NCBI RefSeq assembly: GCF_040361335.1
Contig: NZ_APNM01000008.1
Location: 62,001-126,000 of the forward strand
From: APNM01 sp040361335
Lineage (GTDB): Bacteria; Pseudomonadota; Gammaproteobacteria; Nevskiales; Salinisphaeraceae
Length of the DNA: 64,000 bases
Direction of reading: 5' to 3'
In this document: positions 1 to 10,065 of the stretch, in pieces
Numbering within the stretch: the stretch's first letter is position 1
Layout of the letters: every line of letters starts with the position of its first letter
The notes under the pieces: generated by a model
What the model saw: only the letters and a program-made list of their open reading frames with translations
Told to the model about the DNA's origin: nothing
Databases searched by the model: none
Translations under genes and position numbers: made by a program

Positions 1-47
1 GGCTTTCGGCGCGAGACTCTGACCTGACAGGGGATTCGCTCCAGTTT

Positions 48-1235
48 TCAGGCTGCCAGTCCCGGTTCCAGATCGGCAATGATGTCCTCGACGTTTTCCA
101 GCCCCGCGGAGATGCGCACCAGGCCGTCGCCGATGCCGGCGCGGGCGCGTTCCTCGGCGGAGATGCGCGAGTGCGTCGTCGTTGCCGGGTGGACGATGGT
201 GGTGCGGGTGTCGCCCAGGTTGGCGGTGATCGAGAGCATGCGGGTGCTGTCGATCAGACGCCAGGCCGCGTCGCGGCCGCCGCGGACATCGAACGACAGC
301 AGGCCGCCGAAGCCGTCCTGCTGGCGCGCCGCGAGCTCGTGCTGGGGATGCGATGCCAGGCCGGGATAATAGACCCGTTCGACCGCCGGCTGGGCCTCCA
401 GCCATTCGGCCAGGGTCTGGGCGGCGGCGGTGTGGGCGCGCATGCGCACTTCCAGGGTCTCCAGCGCCTTCAGGAACACCCAGGCGTTGAACGGGCTCAT
501 GCTGGCGCCGCCGCTGCGCAGGATACCGAAGACCTTTTCGCCCACGGTCTCGGCGTCGCCGATCACGGCCCCACCCAGGCAACGGCCCTGGCCGTCGATG
601 AACTTGGTGGCCGAATGCACCACGATATCGGCGCCGAACTCGATCGGGCGCTGTAGCGCCGGGGTGCAGAAGCAGTTGTCCACCACCAGCAGGCAGCCGT
701 TGTCGCGGGCGATTTCGGCCAGCGCCGCGAGGTCGACGATCTCGGTGAGGGGATTGGAGGGCGTTTCCACGAACAGCATCCGGGTCGCCGGCGTGATCGC
801 CTCGCGCCAGGCGTCGAGATCGGTGGGCGAGACATAGCTCGTGGTCACGCCGAAGCGCGCCAGGTGATTGTTGAACAAACCGATGGTGGAACCGAACAGG
901 GTGTGCGCGGCCACGATGTGCTCGCCCTGGTTGAGCAGCGCCAGGCAGGTGGACAGGATCGCGGACATGCCGGAGGCGGTAGCCACGCAGGTCTCGCCCC
1001 CCTCCATCGCCGCCAGGCGCTCGCCGAAGGCACGCACGGTGGGATTGGTGAAGCGCGAGTAGATGTTCCCCGGCTCGTCACCGCCGAAGCGGGCGGCGGC
1101 CTGCGCCGCCGACTCGAACACGAAACTGGACGTGGCGTAGATGGGGAAGCTGTGCTCGCCCTCGGGCGTGCGTTCGGCGCCTACCCGCACACCTCGCGTG
1201 GCGGTGCCCCAGTGGTTCTGGTCGTTGTTCGACAT
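48..1235 (-). CDS. metZ: O-succinylhomoserine sulfhydrylase
   Basis: PLP-dependent enzyme of the Cys/Met metabolism family, 395 residues. It makes homocysteine from O-succinylhomoserine and sulfide in methionine synthesis. The family signature YSRFTNPT lies near residue 60, and the PLP lysine is in SATKF at about K211, followed by GQGRCLGG, which is typical of MetZ. I start it at the MSNND methionine because GAGAA lies just upstream; an in-frame start 21 bp earlier lacks a good ribosome site. It lies downstream of purF on the same strand, as in Pseudomonas, but has its own promoter and a SAM-II-type riboswitch about 190 bp upstream of its start. The related enzymes MetB and MetY are less likely given the context and sequence style. 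Confidence 0.93.
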   Translation of the reverse strand: MSNNDQNHWGTATRGVRVGAERTPEGEHSFPIYATSSFVFESAAQAAARFGGDEPGNIYSRFTNPTVRAFGERLAAMEGGETCVATASGMSAILSTCLALLNQGEHIVAAHTLFGSTIGLFNNHLARFGVTTSYVSPTDLDAWREAITPATRMLFVETPSNPLTEIVDLAALAEIARDNGCLLVVDNCFCTPALQRPIEFGADIVVHSATKFIDGQGRCLGGAVIGDAETVGEKVFGILRSGGASMSPFNAWVFLKALETLEVRMRAHTAAAQTLAEWLEAQPAVERVYYPGLASHPQHELAARQQDGFGGLLSFDVRGGRDAAWRLIDSTRMLSITANLGDTRTTIVHPATTTHSRISAEERARAGIGDGLVRISAGLENVEDIIADLEPGLAA

Positions 1236-1394
1236 GTTCTCGAAAACCTGTCGCAAGTGGTTCGTTTTTTGGGTTTTTTTATGGCGCCTCCCCTCACCCT
1301 AACCCTCTCCCCGACGGGGAGAGGGAACAACCTGCGCTCTCTCGCAGGAGAGGGAACGGCGGTTGCACGTTTCGGCGCAGGTGAAGCCAGACAC

Positions 1395-1419
1395 AAAAAA
1401 ACCCGCGTGCGAAGCGGGC
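1395..1419 (-). terminator. Intrinsic terminator in the metZ leader
   Basis: On the minus strand GCCCGC-TTCGCAC-GCGGG is followed by seven U residues. It lies a few bases after the SAM-II-like aptamer and before metZ, so it looks like the riboswitch expression platform. Its 5' arm GCCCGC is exactly complementary to GCGGGC at 1448-1453 inside the aptamer, so an alternative antiterminator pairing is possible. Confidence 0.75.
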
Positions 1420-1421
1420 CT

Positions 1422-1476
1422 TCCCCTTTTAGCGGCATTTCTTACGCGCCCGCAAGCTGGTCACAAATCGGCGCAC
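1422..1476 (-). promoter_or_regulatory. SAM-II riboswitch (metZ leader)
   Basis: Read on the minus strand, the segment follows the SAM-II (SAM-alpha) pattern. A GCGC stem opens a loop starting GATTT and containing CTTGC, closes with GCGCG, and is followed by AAATG and GCTAAAAGGGG. The 3' tail would fold back into the loop as the pseudoknot of this family. The aptamer lies about 190 bp upstream of metZ, a common SAM-II target, and is followed at once by a U-tract terminator. High SAM should therefore stop transcription before metZ. Class recognition is by eye from conserved bases, without a covariance search. Confidence 0.85.
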
Positions 1477-1488
1477 TTCGCAGGGAGT

Positions 1489-1517
1489 AAGTTAGACCCT
1501 ATTGGGGGCCCGGTCAA
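1489..1517 (-). promoter_or_regulatory. Probable sigma-70 promoter of the metZ riboswitch transcript
   Basis: The minus strand has TTGACC at 1517-1512, a 17-bp spacer and TAACTT at 1494-1489. A transcript starting about 7 bases later would begin just before the SAM-II aptamer. The -35 match is good and the -10 is moderate. Confidence 0.6.
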
Positions 1518-1559
1518 GATCGGGGCTTTGCACCAGTCCCTGTAGGCCGTGGTTTTAGG

Positions 1560-1627
1560 GTGATTCGTGATTGGTGATTTGTGATTCGCGGCGGGTCTTT
1601 AATCCTTCCTGCCAATCACCAATCACG
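1560..1627. repeat. GTGATT-type palindromic repeat, copy 1
   Basis: Tandem 7-base units of the form GTGATTN (1560-1591) face the complementary units CCAATCACCAATCACG (1612-1627), so the segment can fold into a hairpin. It lies between the purF stop and the metZ promoter. The same family recurs at 15367-15439 and 56568-56635, with a degenerate copy at 54326-54357. Together with the riboswitch and its promoter, it accounts for the roughly 400-bp metZ-purF gap. Confidence 0.8.
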
Positions 1628-1633
1628 CGTATC

Positions 1634-3145
1634 TCATCGGGCGTTGTGCAGCTCCAGGCCCGCCGCCTCGGTGTCGCGGCGACGCTCCTTGGCGGCGTCG
1701 GAGCGGAACAGTTCGAGCTGCTGAAGATAGTCCTCGCTGATGTCGGCCGTGACGTACTCGCCGGTGAAGACCGAATCCTCGAAGCGCTCGATATGGGGAT
1801 TGCCCTTGCTCACGGCCCGGCGCAGGTCGTCCAGGCCCTGATAGATCAGGCGGTCGGCGCCGATGATGTCGCAGACCTCGTCGTCGTCGCGGCCGTGGGC
1901 GATCAGTTCGCTGCCGGCGGGCATGTCGATGCCGTAGACGTTGGGATAGCGTACCGGCGGCGCGGCGGAGGCGAAGTAGACCTTGCGGGCGCCGGCCTCG
2001 CGGGCCATCTGGATGATCTGCTGCGAGGTGGTGCCGCGGACGATGGAGTCGTCCACCAGCAGCACGTTCTTGCCGGCGAATTCCAGGTCGATCGGATTGA
2101 GCTTCTGGCGCACCGACTTCTTGCGCTGTTCCTGGCCCGGCATGATGAAGGTGCGGCCGATATAGCGGTTCTTGATGAAGCCCTCGCGGTATTTCACGTC
2201 GAGCTGCGAGGCCAGCTCCACGGCCGCCGTGCGCGAGGTCGAGGGGATGGGGATGACCACGTCGATGTCGTGGTCGGGCCACTCCCGCCGGATCTTGTCG
2301 GCCAGGTAGGTGCCCATGCGCAGGCGGGCCTTGTAGACGTAGACGTCGTCGATCACCGAATCCGGGCGGGCCAGGTAGACCCACTCGAACAGGCACGGCG
2401 AGTAGACCGGATGCTCGGCGCACTGGCGCACGTGGATCTGACCGTCCAGGGTGATCACCACGGCCTCGCCGGGACCGATTTCGGCGATGCGCTCGAAGCC
2501 CAGCGCGTCCAGGGCCACGCTTTCGGAGGCGATCATGTAGTCGGTGCCCGCCGGAGTCTCGCGCTTGCCGTAGACGACCGGGCGGATGGCGTGGGGATCG
2601 CGGAAGCCGACCAGCCCGTAGCCGGTGATCATCGCCACCGCCGCGTAGGCGCCCCGGCAGCGTCGATGCAGGCCGGCCACGGCCTCGAACACGTCGTCCT
2701 CGGTCAGGCGCAGGCGGCCGCGCTGCATCAGTTCGTGGGCGAAGACGTTGAGCAGGATCTCGGAGTCGGAATCGGTGTTCAGGTGCCGGCGGTCGGCCAT
2801 GAACAACTCTTCCTTGAGCTGGCCGGCGTTTGTGAGGTTGCCGTTGTGGGACAGGCAGATGCCGTAGGGCGTATTGACGTAGAACGGCTGTGCCTCGGCA
2901 CAGGATTCCGCGCCCGCCGTCGGGTAGCGCACGTGCCCCACCCCGGCGTTGCCCTGCAGACGCAGCATGTGATCGGTGCGGAAGACGTCGCGCACCAGGC
3001 CGTTGTCCTTGCGCAGGAACAGCCGTCCGTGGTCGGTGGTGATGATGCCGGCGGCGTCCTGTCCGCGGTGCTGCAGCACGGTCAGGGCGTCATAGAGCTC
3101 CTGATTGACCGGGCCGTTGGATACGATGCCGACGATACCGCACAT
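1634..3145 (-). CDS. purF: Amidophosphoribosyltransferase
   Basis: First committed step of purine synthesis: glutamine and PRPP give phosphoribosylamine. The product has 503 residues, the usual size. Starting at MCGIVGI leaves Cys2 as the N-terminal nucleophile of the class II glutaminase domain after methionine removal; reading further upstream would bury this cysteine. The flexible loop RTFIMPGQ is near 331-338, and the PRPP-binding signature VLLVDDSIVRG is at 361-371. It lies directly downstream of cvpA, as in many proteobacteria. Confidence 0.97.
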   Translation of the reverse strand: MCGIVGIVSNGPVNQELYDALTVLQHRGQDAAGIITTDHGRLFLRKDNGLVRDVFRTDHMLRLQGNAGVGHVRYPTAGAESCAEAQPFYVNTPYGICLSHNGNLTNAGQLKEELFMADRRHLNTDSDSEILLNVFAHELMQRGRLRLTEDDVFEAVAGLHRRCRGAYAAVAMITGYGLVGFRDPHAIRPVVYGKRETPAGTDYMIASESVALDALGFERIAEIGPGEAVVITLDGQIHVRQCAEHPVYSPCLFEWVYLARPDSVIDDVYVYKARLRMGTYLADKIRREWPDHDIDVVIPIPSTSRTAAVELASQLDVKYREGFIKNRYIGRTFIMPGQEQRKKSVRQKLNPIDLEFAGKNVLLVDDSIVRGTTSQQIIQMAREAGARKVYFASAAPPVRYPNVYGIDMPAGSELIAHGRDDDEVCDIIGADRLIYQGLDDLRRAVSKGNPHIERFEDSVFTGEYVTADISEDYLQQLELFRSDAAKERRRDTEAAGLELHNAR

Positions 3146-3173
3146 GATGTCTGCCCACGTTGTGAATGAGGCG

Positions 3174-3704
3174 CTAGCCGGCCGGTGGCGCGTCCTGCGC
3201 GCCGTCGCCGGCCTCCCGGAAATCGATCGCGGCGGCGAGATCGGCCGGCAGCCGGTCCCGCACCCAGACGGCGCCCGCCTGGAGGTGCCCGACGAACACC
3301 GATTGGTGCCACCAGGCATCCCGCGGCACCGGCGTCAGGCCCGCCAGCAGCACCAGCAGGACCAGCACGGCGATACCGCGCAGAACCCCGAAGACGCCGC
3401 CGAGGGCGCGGTCCGTGCCCGTGAAACCGGTCTCCGAGACGAGTTTACCGATCAGGTGATTGATGATCGCGCCCAGCACCAGGACCGAGATGAACACGAT
3501 GCCGAACGCCGCGCCGAGCCGCACCGATTGCACGGAAATCCAGGCCTCCAGCAGGCCGGCGCCGAATCCCGCCAGGCGATAGGCCAGCCAGAAGGCGAGA
3601 ATCCAGGTCGCCAGTCCCACCGCCTCGCGGAAGAAGCCGCGGAACAGTCCGATGATCGCGGACAAGGCGACGACGGCGAGGATCGCGTAATCGATCCAGA
3701 TCAT
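3174..3704 (-). CDS. cvpA: CvpA family membrane protein
   Basis: Inner-membrane protein of 176 residues with four hydrophobic segments. In E. coli this family is needed for colicin V production and contributes to envelope stress resistance; its molecular activity is not settled. The start at MIWIDYAIL is chosen because family members begin with this type of segment, whereas an upstream in-frame start adds 13 unrelated residues. It sits 28 bp upstream of purF, the standard cvpA-purF pairing, and downstream of the SPOR-domain gene. Confidence 0.92.
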   Translation of the reverse strand: MIWIDYAILAVVALSAIIGLFRGFFREAVGLATWILAFWLAYRLAGFGAGLLEAWISVQSVRLGAAFGIVFISVLVLGAIINHLIGKLVSETGFTGTDRALGGVFGVLRGIAVLVLLVLLAGLTPVPRDAWWHQSVFVGHLQAGAVWVRDRLPADLAAAIDFREAGDGAQDAPPAG

Positions 3705-3765
3705 GCCCCGGCCCGGGGATGGCTCATGGTCATATTTTAGCAAACTACGCCTGGTCGGCGCGCGT

Positions 3766-4392
3766 TCAGGGCGATTCCCGCCGGACCTGGGCGCTGCGGC
3801 CGCGCGCCTTGAGCGCCTCGGCGGCGCTCTCGGCCTCGGCCTCGCTCGGATAGGGGCCGACCCGCACGCGGTAGTAGGTGGTGCCGTCCACCTCGCCCTC
3901 GGCGTAGAACGCCGGAAAATCCGCCGCCAGGGTCTGCATCAGGCCGCGGGCGTTGTCCTCCGAGCGGAAGCTGCCGACCTGCACGGACCAAGCGGGACCG
4001 GCCGGTTCGTCCTCGGCGGGCGGCGCGGGGCCGGTCGGTACGTTGACGGGCTCGGGCTCGGGCTCGGGGGCGGGGGCGGGCTCGGCGTCCGCGGTCGTTT
4101 CCCGGTCATCGACGGTCGGGCCGGGCTCGGCTTCGGACTCGGGTTCAGACGGAACCGCCGATGCCGGCTCGCCCCGGTCCGCGGTATCCGCGGCGTTGCC
4201 GCCGCCCGTGGCCGCGCCCGGATCGGACGCGGTCTCCGAGATCGGCCGCGCCCCGCCGTCCGGGGTGATCTCGTAGACGCGCACGTCCTCGCCGCCACCG
4301 GTGTCGGTGCCGTCCAGCCACTGCACCAGCCCGAACGGTACCAGCACGCCCAGGACCACCAGGACCGCGGCTCCCGTCAGCCGCCGCTTCAT
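3766..4392 (-). CDS. dedD: DedD-like SPOR domain protein
   Basis: Predicted bitopic cell-division protein of 208 residues. A short basic N-terminus and one membrane segment (about 5-22) are followed by a long Pro/Glu/Ala-rich linker. The C-terminal SPOR domain begins around WSVQVGSF, about 75 residues from the end. SPOR domains bind denuded septal peptidoglycan. The position between folC and cvpA is conserved. An alternative GTG start at 4404 would overlap the folC stop by 4 bp and add four residues; its spacing may be the better one for ribosome binding. Confidence 0.85.
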   Translation of the reverse strand: MKRRLTGAAVLVVLGVLVPFGLVQWLDGTDTGGGEDVRVYEITPDGGARPISETASDPGAATGGGNAADTADRGEPASAVPSEPESEAEPGPTVDDRETTADAEPAPAPEPEPEPVNVPTGPAPPAEDEPAGPAWSVQVGSFRSEDNARGLMQTLAADFPAFYAEGEVDGTTYYRVRVGPYPSEAEAESAAEALKARGRSAQVRRESP

Positions 4393-4400
4393 CACCTCGT

Positions 4401-5657
4401 TCACAATGCCATCGCCTCCATCGCCGCCCCGACCGTGTAGAACGAGCCGCAAACCAGGATACGGTCGCCGGCGGCCGCCCGCGCCCGGGCGGCCGCCAGT
4501 GCCCGCGCCACATCCTCGTGCACCGCGGCCGGATTCGGCAAGCGCGCCGCCAGCTCGGCCCCGGACAGGCCGCGGTCCACGCCGGGCAGTCCGGCCGCGA
4601 GAATCCCGTCCACGTGCGGCGCGAGCGCCGCGGCGACGGCCGCCACCGGCTTGTTGCGTAGCATGCCCAGCACCAGGTGGGTGCGCCCGGCGACCGGGCG
4701 CCGCGCCAGCCATGCCGCCAGCACGGCGGCAGCCTCGGCGTTGTGGGCCACGTCCAGCACCACGGGCACCTCGCCCGGCACCGTCTGCCGGCGTCCGGGC
4801 ACGGCGTAGCCGCGCAGTGCCGACGACAGGACATCCGGCGCCGGCATCGCTTCCGCGGCGGTCAGCACCGCCAGGGCCGTCGCCAGGTTGTCCGGCAGCA
4901 GCTCGTCCGCCGGCGGCAGGGTCGCCGTCGCGCCCCGCCAGTCCCGCCAGTGCCAGCCGTCGTCGCCGACGTCCAGGGCGAAGTCGCGGCCGACGAGATG
5001 GAGCTCGGCGCCGATCTCACGGGCCGCGGCGAGCACGCTCGCGGGCGGGTCCGGGTCGCCGCAGACCGCCGGCCGGCCGCCGCGCAGCACGCCGGCCTTC
5101 TCGCGGCCCACGGCCTCGCGCGTGTCACCCAGCCAGTCGGCATGGTCGAGGCCGATGCTGGTGATGGCGGCGACGTCCGCGTCGAGGATATTGACGGCGT
5201 CCAGGCGGCCGCCCATGCCCACCTCCAGCACGGCGGTGTCCACCCCGGCGGCACGGAAGACCAGCAGTGCCGCGAGGGTGCCGTATTCGAAATAGGTCAA
5301 CGGAATGTCGCCGCGCGCGGCCTCCACCGCCTCGAAGGCCTCGCACAGGGCGTCGTCGTCGGCTTCCGTGCCGGCCACCCGGACGCGCTCGTTGTAGCGC
5401 ACCAGGTGCGGCGAGGTGTAGGTGCCCACGCGCCGGCCGGCCGCGGACAGCAGCCGTTCCAGGATCATGGCGCAACTGCCCTTGCCGTTGGTGCCGGCGA
5501 CGGTAAGGACGGTGGCGGGGAACGGTCTCAGTTCGAGCCGGTCGGCGACCGCGCCGACACGGTCCAGGCCCATGTCGATGCTGCGCGGATGCGCGGACTC
5601 GATCCGCGCCATCCACGCCCGGAGACGCCGGCCGGCGTCATCCGCGGGCACGCTCAC
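4401..5657 (-). CDS. folC: Bifunctional folylpolyglutamate/dihydrofolate synthase
   Basis: Mur-ligase-type enzyme of 418 residues. It makes dihydrofolate from dihydropteroate and glutamate and then adds glutamates to folates. The ATP-binding loop GTNGKGS lies at about 55-61, and central and C-terminal Mur ligase domains follow. The start is a GTG whose last bases overlap the accD stop (GTGA), giving translational coupling; a second GTG two codons on is also possible. The order accD-folC-dedD-cvpA-purF matches Pseudomonas and E. coli. Confidence 0.94.
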   Translation of the reverse strand: MSVPADDAGRRLRAWMARIESAHPRSIDMGLDRVGAVADRLELRPFPATVLTVAGTNGKGSCAMILERLLSAAGRRVGTYTSPHLVRYNERVRVAGTEADDDALCEAFEAVEAARGDIPLTYFEYGTLAALLVFRAAGVDTAVLEVGMGGRLDAVNILDADVAAITSIGLDHADWLGDTREAVGREKAGVLRGGRPAVCGDPDPPASVLAAAREIGAELHLVGRDFALDVGDDGWHWRDWRGATATLPPADELLPDNLATALAVLTAAEAMPAPDVLSSALRGYAVPGRRQTVPGEVPVVLDVAHNAEAAAVLAAWLARRPVAGRTHLVLGMLRNKPVAAVAAALAPHVDGILAAGLPGVDRGLSGAELAARLPNPAAVHEDVARALAAARARAAAGDRILVCGSFYTVGAAMEAMAL

Positions 5658-6535
5658 TGCGCGGCCGGCTCCGCCTCGACCTGGCGGTGCGTGAACATCG
5701 CCAGCAGGCCGTACACCTTGTCGCGCATGTCGCGGCGATCGACGATCATGTCGATGGCGCCGTGCTCCAGCAGGAACTCGCTGCTCTGGAAACCTTCGGG
5801 CAGCTTCTGCTGCACGGTCTGCTCGATCACCCGCGGTCCGGCGAAGCCGATGCGCGCGCCCGGCTCGGCGATGATCACGTCGCCGAGCATGGCGAAGCTG
5901 GCGGCGACGCCGCCCATGGTCGGATGGGTGAGCACCGAGACATAGGGGATGCCGCGCTCGGACAGCCGCGTCAGGGCGGCGCTGGTCTTGGCCATCTGCA
6001 GCAGCGAGAACAGGCCCTCTTGCATGCGCGCCCCGCCGCTGGCGGCGAAACACACGAACGGCAGACCCTTGCCCAGGCTGACGTTGGCGGCACGGGCGAA
6101 GCTCTCCCCCACCACGCTGCCCATGGACCCGCCCATGAAGCGGAAATCCAGCGCGCAGGCGACCAGCGGCAGGCCGTTGAGCTCACCCTGCATGGCGACC
6201 AGGGCCTCGCGCTCGCCGGTGTCGCGCTGCGCCTGGCTCAGGCGGTCGCGGTACTTGCGGCTGTCGCGGAACTTGAGCGGGTCCTTGGGCTCCAGACCGC
6301 CGGACACCTCGGTGCGCGGCGATTCGTCCAGGAACCAGGCCAGCCGCTCGCGCGCGGACAGGCGCTGATGGGCATTGCACTTGGGGCAGACCTGCATGGC
6401 CCGCTCCAGCTCCGCGCGGTAGAGCACCGCGCCGCAGGCGCCGCACTTGGTCCAGAGGCCCTCGGGAACATTCTTCTTGCTCGCCGCGCTGTCGCTGCGC
6501 ATCTGCGAGGGCATCAGCTTTTCCAGCCAGCTCAT
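5654..6535 (-). CDS. accD: Acetyl-CoA carboxylase carboxyltransferase subunit beta
   Basis: Beta subunit of the carboxyltransferase half of acetyl-CoA carboxylase, making malonyl-CoA for fatty-acid synthesis; 293 residues. The N-terminal zinc ribbon has Cys31, Cys34, Cys50 and Cys53 in a CxxC-x15-CxxC pattern, and the crotonase-like domain follows with FAASGGARMQEG. The start ATG overlaps the trpA stop by 4 bp. Coupling of accD with trp genes and folC is common in gammaproteobacteria. Confidence 0.96.
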   Translation of the reverse strand: MSWLEKLMPSQMRSDSAASKKNVPEGLWTKCGACGAVLYRAELERAMQVCPKCNAHQRLSARERLAWFLDESPRTEVSGGLEPKDPLKFRDSRKYRDRLSQAQRDTGEREALVAMQGELNGLPLVACALDFRFMGGSMGSVVGESFARAANVSLGKGLPFVCFAASGGARMQEGLFSLLQMAKTSAALTRLSERGIPYVSVLTHPTMGGVAASFAMLGDVIIAEPGARIGFAGPRVIEQTVQQKLPEGFQSSEFLLEHGAIDMIVDRRDMRDKVYGLLAMFTHRQVEAEPAAQ

Positions 6536-7364
6536 TCGGAAGCCTCCGATACCGCTGTCGCGTCCATCGCCCGCCGCATGTCGGCGAGCAGCGACGAAAC
6601 CTCGTCCTCGATCCGCTCGCGGGCCGCATCCTGCCCGGCGAGCTCGGCGATCCGCGCCACCAGGGCGCTGCCGACCACCACCGCGTCCGCGACCCGGGCG
6701 ACGGCCGCCGCGATCTCCGGCGTGCGCACGCCGAAGCCGACGGCCACCGGCAGCGTCGTGTGCCGGCGCACGGCCTCCAGGCGCGCGTCCAGGGCGCCCA
6801 CGTCCAGGCTGGCGGCACCGGTCACGCCCTTGAGCGAGACATAGTAGAGAAACCCGGCGGCCTGGTCGCAGATGGTGGCCAGACGCGCCTCGGAGGTGGT
6901 CGGCGCGATCAGGCGTACCGCGTCCAGGCCCGCCTCCGCCAGCACCGGCGTGACCTCGGGCGCCTCCTCGGCGGTCAGGTCGACCACCAGTACGCCGTCC
7001 ACACCGGCCTCGGCGGCGGCCGCGGCGAAGCGCGCCAGGCCCATCGCCTCCACCGGATTGAGATAGCCCATGAGTACCACCGGGGTCTCGGCGTCGCGCT
7101 CGCGGAACTCGGCGACCATGGCGAGCACGTCGCGCAGGCTGGTGCCGTGCGCCAGGGCCCGCTCGCAGGCGCCCTGGATCACGGGACCGTCGGCCATGGG
7201 ATCGGAGAACGGCACCCCGACCTCCAGCACGTCGGCGCCGGCCGCCACCAGGGCGTGCAGCAGGCCGACGGTGGCGCCGGGCTCGGGATCGCCCGCGGTA
7301 ATGTAGGGGATCAGTGCCTTGCGGCCGTCGGCCCGCAGGGCCTCGAAGCGTTGCGCCAGCAGGC

Positions 7365-7368
<4 letters not shown>
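6532..7368 (-). CDS. trpA: Tryptophan synthase alpha subunit
   Basis: Cleaves indole-3-glycerol phosphate to indole and passes it to TrpB. The 278-residue TIM barrel has catalytic Glu49 (LEVGVPFSDP) and Asp60 (ADGP) at the standard positions. Its start overlaps the end of trpB by 4 bp and its end overlaps accD by 4 bp, so all three are probably translated in a coupled way. Confidence 0.97.
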
Positions 7369-8583
<1,215 letters not shown>

Positions 8584-8594
<11 letters not shown>

Positions 8595-9216
8595 GATCGC
8601 TCCTGTTCACGGCTTCGGCGAAGGCACGCATCCGGTCCGCGTCCTTGACGCCCGGGGCCGATTCCACCCCGCTGCTGACATCCACCGCGTACGGTCGGGT
8701 GCGGCGGATGGCGTCGGCGACGTTGTCCGGCACCAGGCCGCCCGCCAGCACCACCGGCTTGGCCTGCCCGCCACCGCGGGCCCAGTCGAAACCCTCGCCG
8801 CGGCCGCCGGCCTCGCCGACACGGTGGCTGTCCAGCAGCAGCGCGTGGGCGTCGGCGAAACGCTCGGCGTAGGCCGCCGGATCGGTGTCCGGATCGCCCA
8901 TGGGCACGGCCTTCATGTAGGGCACGCCGAAGCAGCCGCAGAACTCCGGCGATTCCTCGCCGTGGAACTGCAGCAGGTCCGGCCGCAGGGTATCGACCAC
9001 CGCCTGCACGTCGGCCGCCGCCGGGTTCAGGAACAACGCCACCCGGCTGACGAACGGCGGCACCGCGGCCACCACCTCGCGCGCCGCCGGCAGGTCCAGG
9101 ACCCGCGGGCTATGGGCGTAGAAGACCAGGCCGACGGCATCCGCGCCGGCTTCGGCCGCCGCCCGGGCGTCCTCGGGGCGGGTGATGCCGCAGATTTTGA
9201 TACGGGTACGCAGCAC
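8584..9216 (-). CDS. trpF: Phosphoribosylanthranilate isomerase
   Basis: Third step of tryptophan synthesis, converting phosphoribosylanthranilate to the carboxyphenylaminodeoxyribulose phosphate. The TIM barrel has 210 residues, with the catalytic cysteine at position 9 in KICGITRPEDA and an aspartate in LLLDS. It starts with GTG 6 bp after the truA stop. trpE, trpG, trpD and trpC are not in this window, so the tryptophan genes are split, as in Pseudomonas. Confidence 0.95.
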
Positions 9217-9222
9217 AGACCG

Positions 9223-10026
9223 TCATTCTATCACCGCGGGGGCGCCCGCGGGCGGGGCCGTGTCCTCGGGCAGGTCGTATGCCGGCGGATACTCGATGTG
9301 CCGGAAATACAGCCCGTGGGCCGGCGCCGTGGCGCCGCCCAGGCGCCGGTCGCGCGAGGCCTGGAGTTCCGCGATCCAGGCCGACGGCTGCAGACCCCGA
9401 CCGACCACCATGAGGCTGCCGGCGATGTTGCGCACCATGTGATGAACGAAGGCGTTGGCCCGGATATCCATGATCACGAGATCGCCCGAGCGGCGGACAC
9501 GCACCCGCTCCACCCGGCGCATGGGCGTGTTCGACTGGCAGCCGGCGGCACGGAAGGCGCTGAAATCGCGCTCGCCCAGCAGGGCCTGGGCGGCCTCGTG
9601 CATGGCCGCCGCGTCCAGCCGATGGCGCGAGTGCGCCGCGCGTCGCCCCAGCAACGCGGAGCGCGCCGGATGATCGAGGATCAGATAGCGGTACTCGCGC
9701 GCCACCGCCGTGTAGCGGGCGTGGAAATCCGGCGGCACGGGCCGTGCCCAGCGCAGGCTGATATCGGACGGCAGGTTGCTGTTGGCGCCGAAGACCCAGG
9801 CATGGTCGGGGCGGCGGGCCTGGCTGTCGAAGTGGACCACCTGACCCAGGGCGTGCACCCCGGCGTCGGTGCGCCCGCCGCAGACCACGGCGACCGGGTG
9901 GTCGGCGACCCGGGACAGGGCCGACTCGACGCGGGCCTGCACGCTGGGGGCGTGCGGCTGCCGCTGCCAGCCGTTGTAGGCGGTGCCGTCGTACTCGACG
10001 CAGGCCGCGATGCGCTCAGTCGGCAT
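9223..10026 (-). CDS. truA: tRNA pseudouridine(38-40) synthase
   Basis: Forms pseudouridine at positions 38-40 of the tRNA anticodon arm; 267 residues. The catalytic aspartate is D54 in GGRTDAGVHALGQ, and the start ACVEYDGTAYNGWQ is typical. It lies between fimV and trpF, the conserved Pseudomonas order. Confidence 0.96.
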   Translation of the reverse strand: MPTERIAACVEYDGTAYNGWQRQPHAPSVQARVESALSRVADHPVAVVCGGRTDAGVHALGQVVHFDSQARRPDHAWVFGANSNLPSDISLRWARPVPPDFHARYTAVAREYRYLILDHPARSALLGRRAAHSRHRLDAAAMHEAAQALLGERDFSAFRAAGCQSNTPMRRVERVRVRRSGDLVIMDIRANAFVHHMVRNIAGSLMVVGRGLQPSAWIAELQASRDRRLGGATAPAHGLYFRHIEYPPAYDLPEDTAPPAGAPAVIE

Positions 10027-10065
10027 CCGTCGCGATGATCGTCCTGCCGCTGGTCGAAGCCGGGG

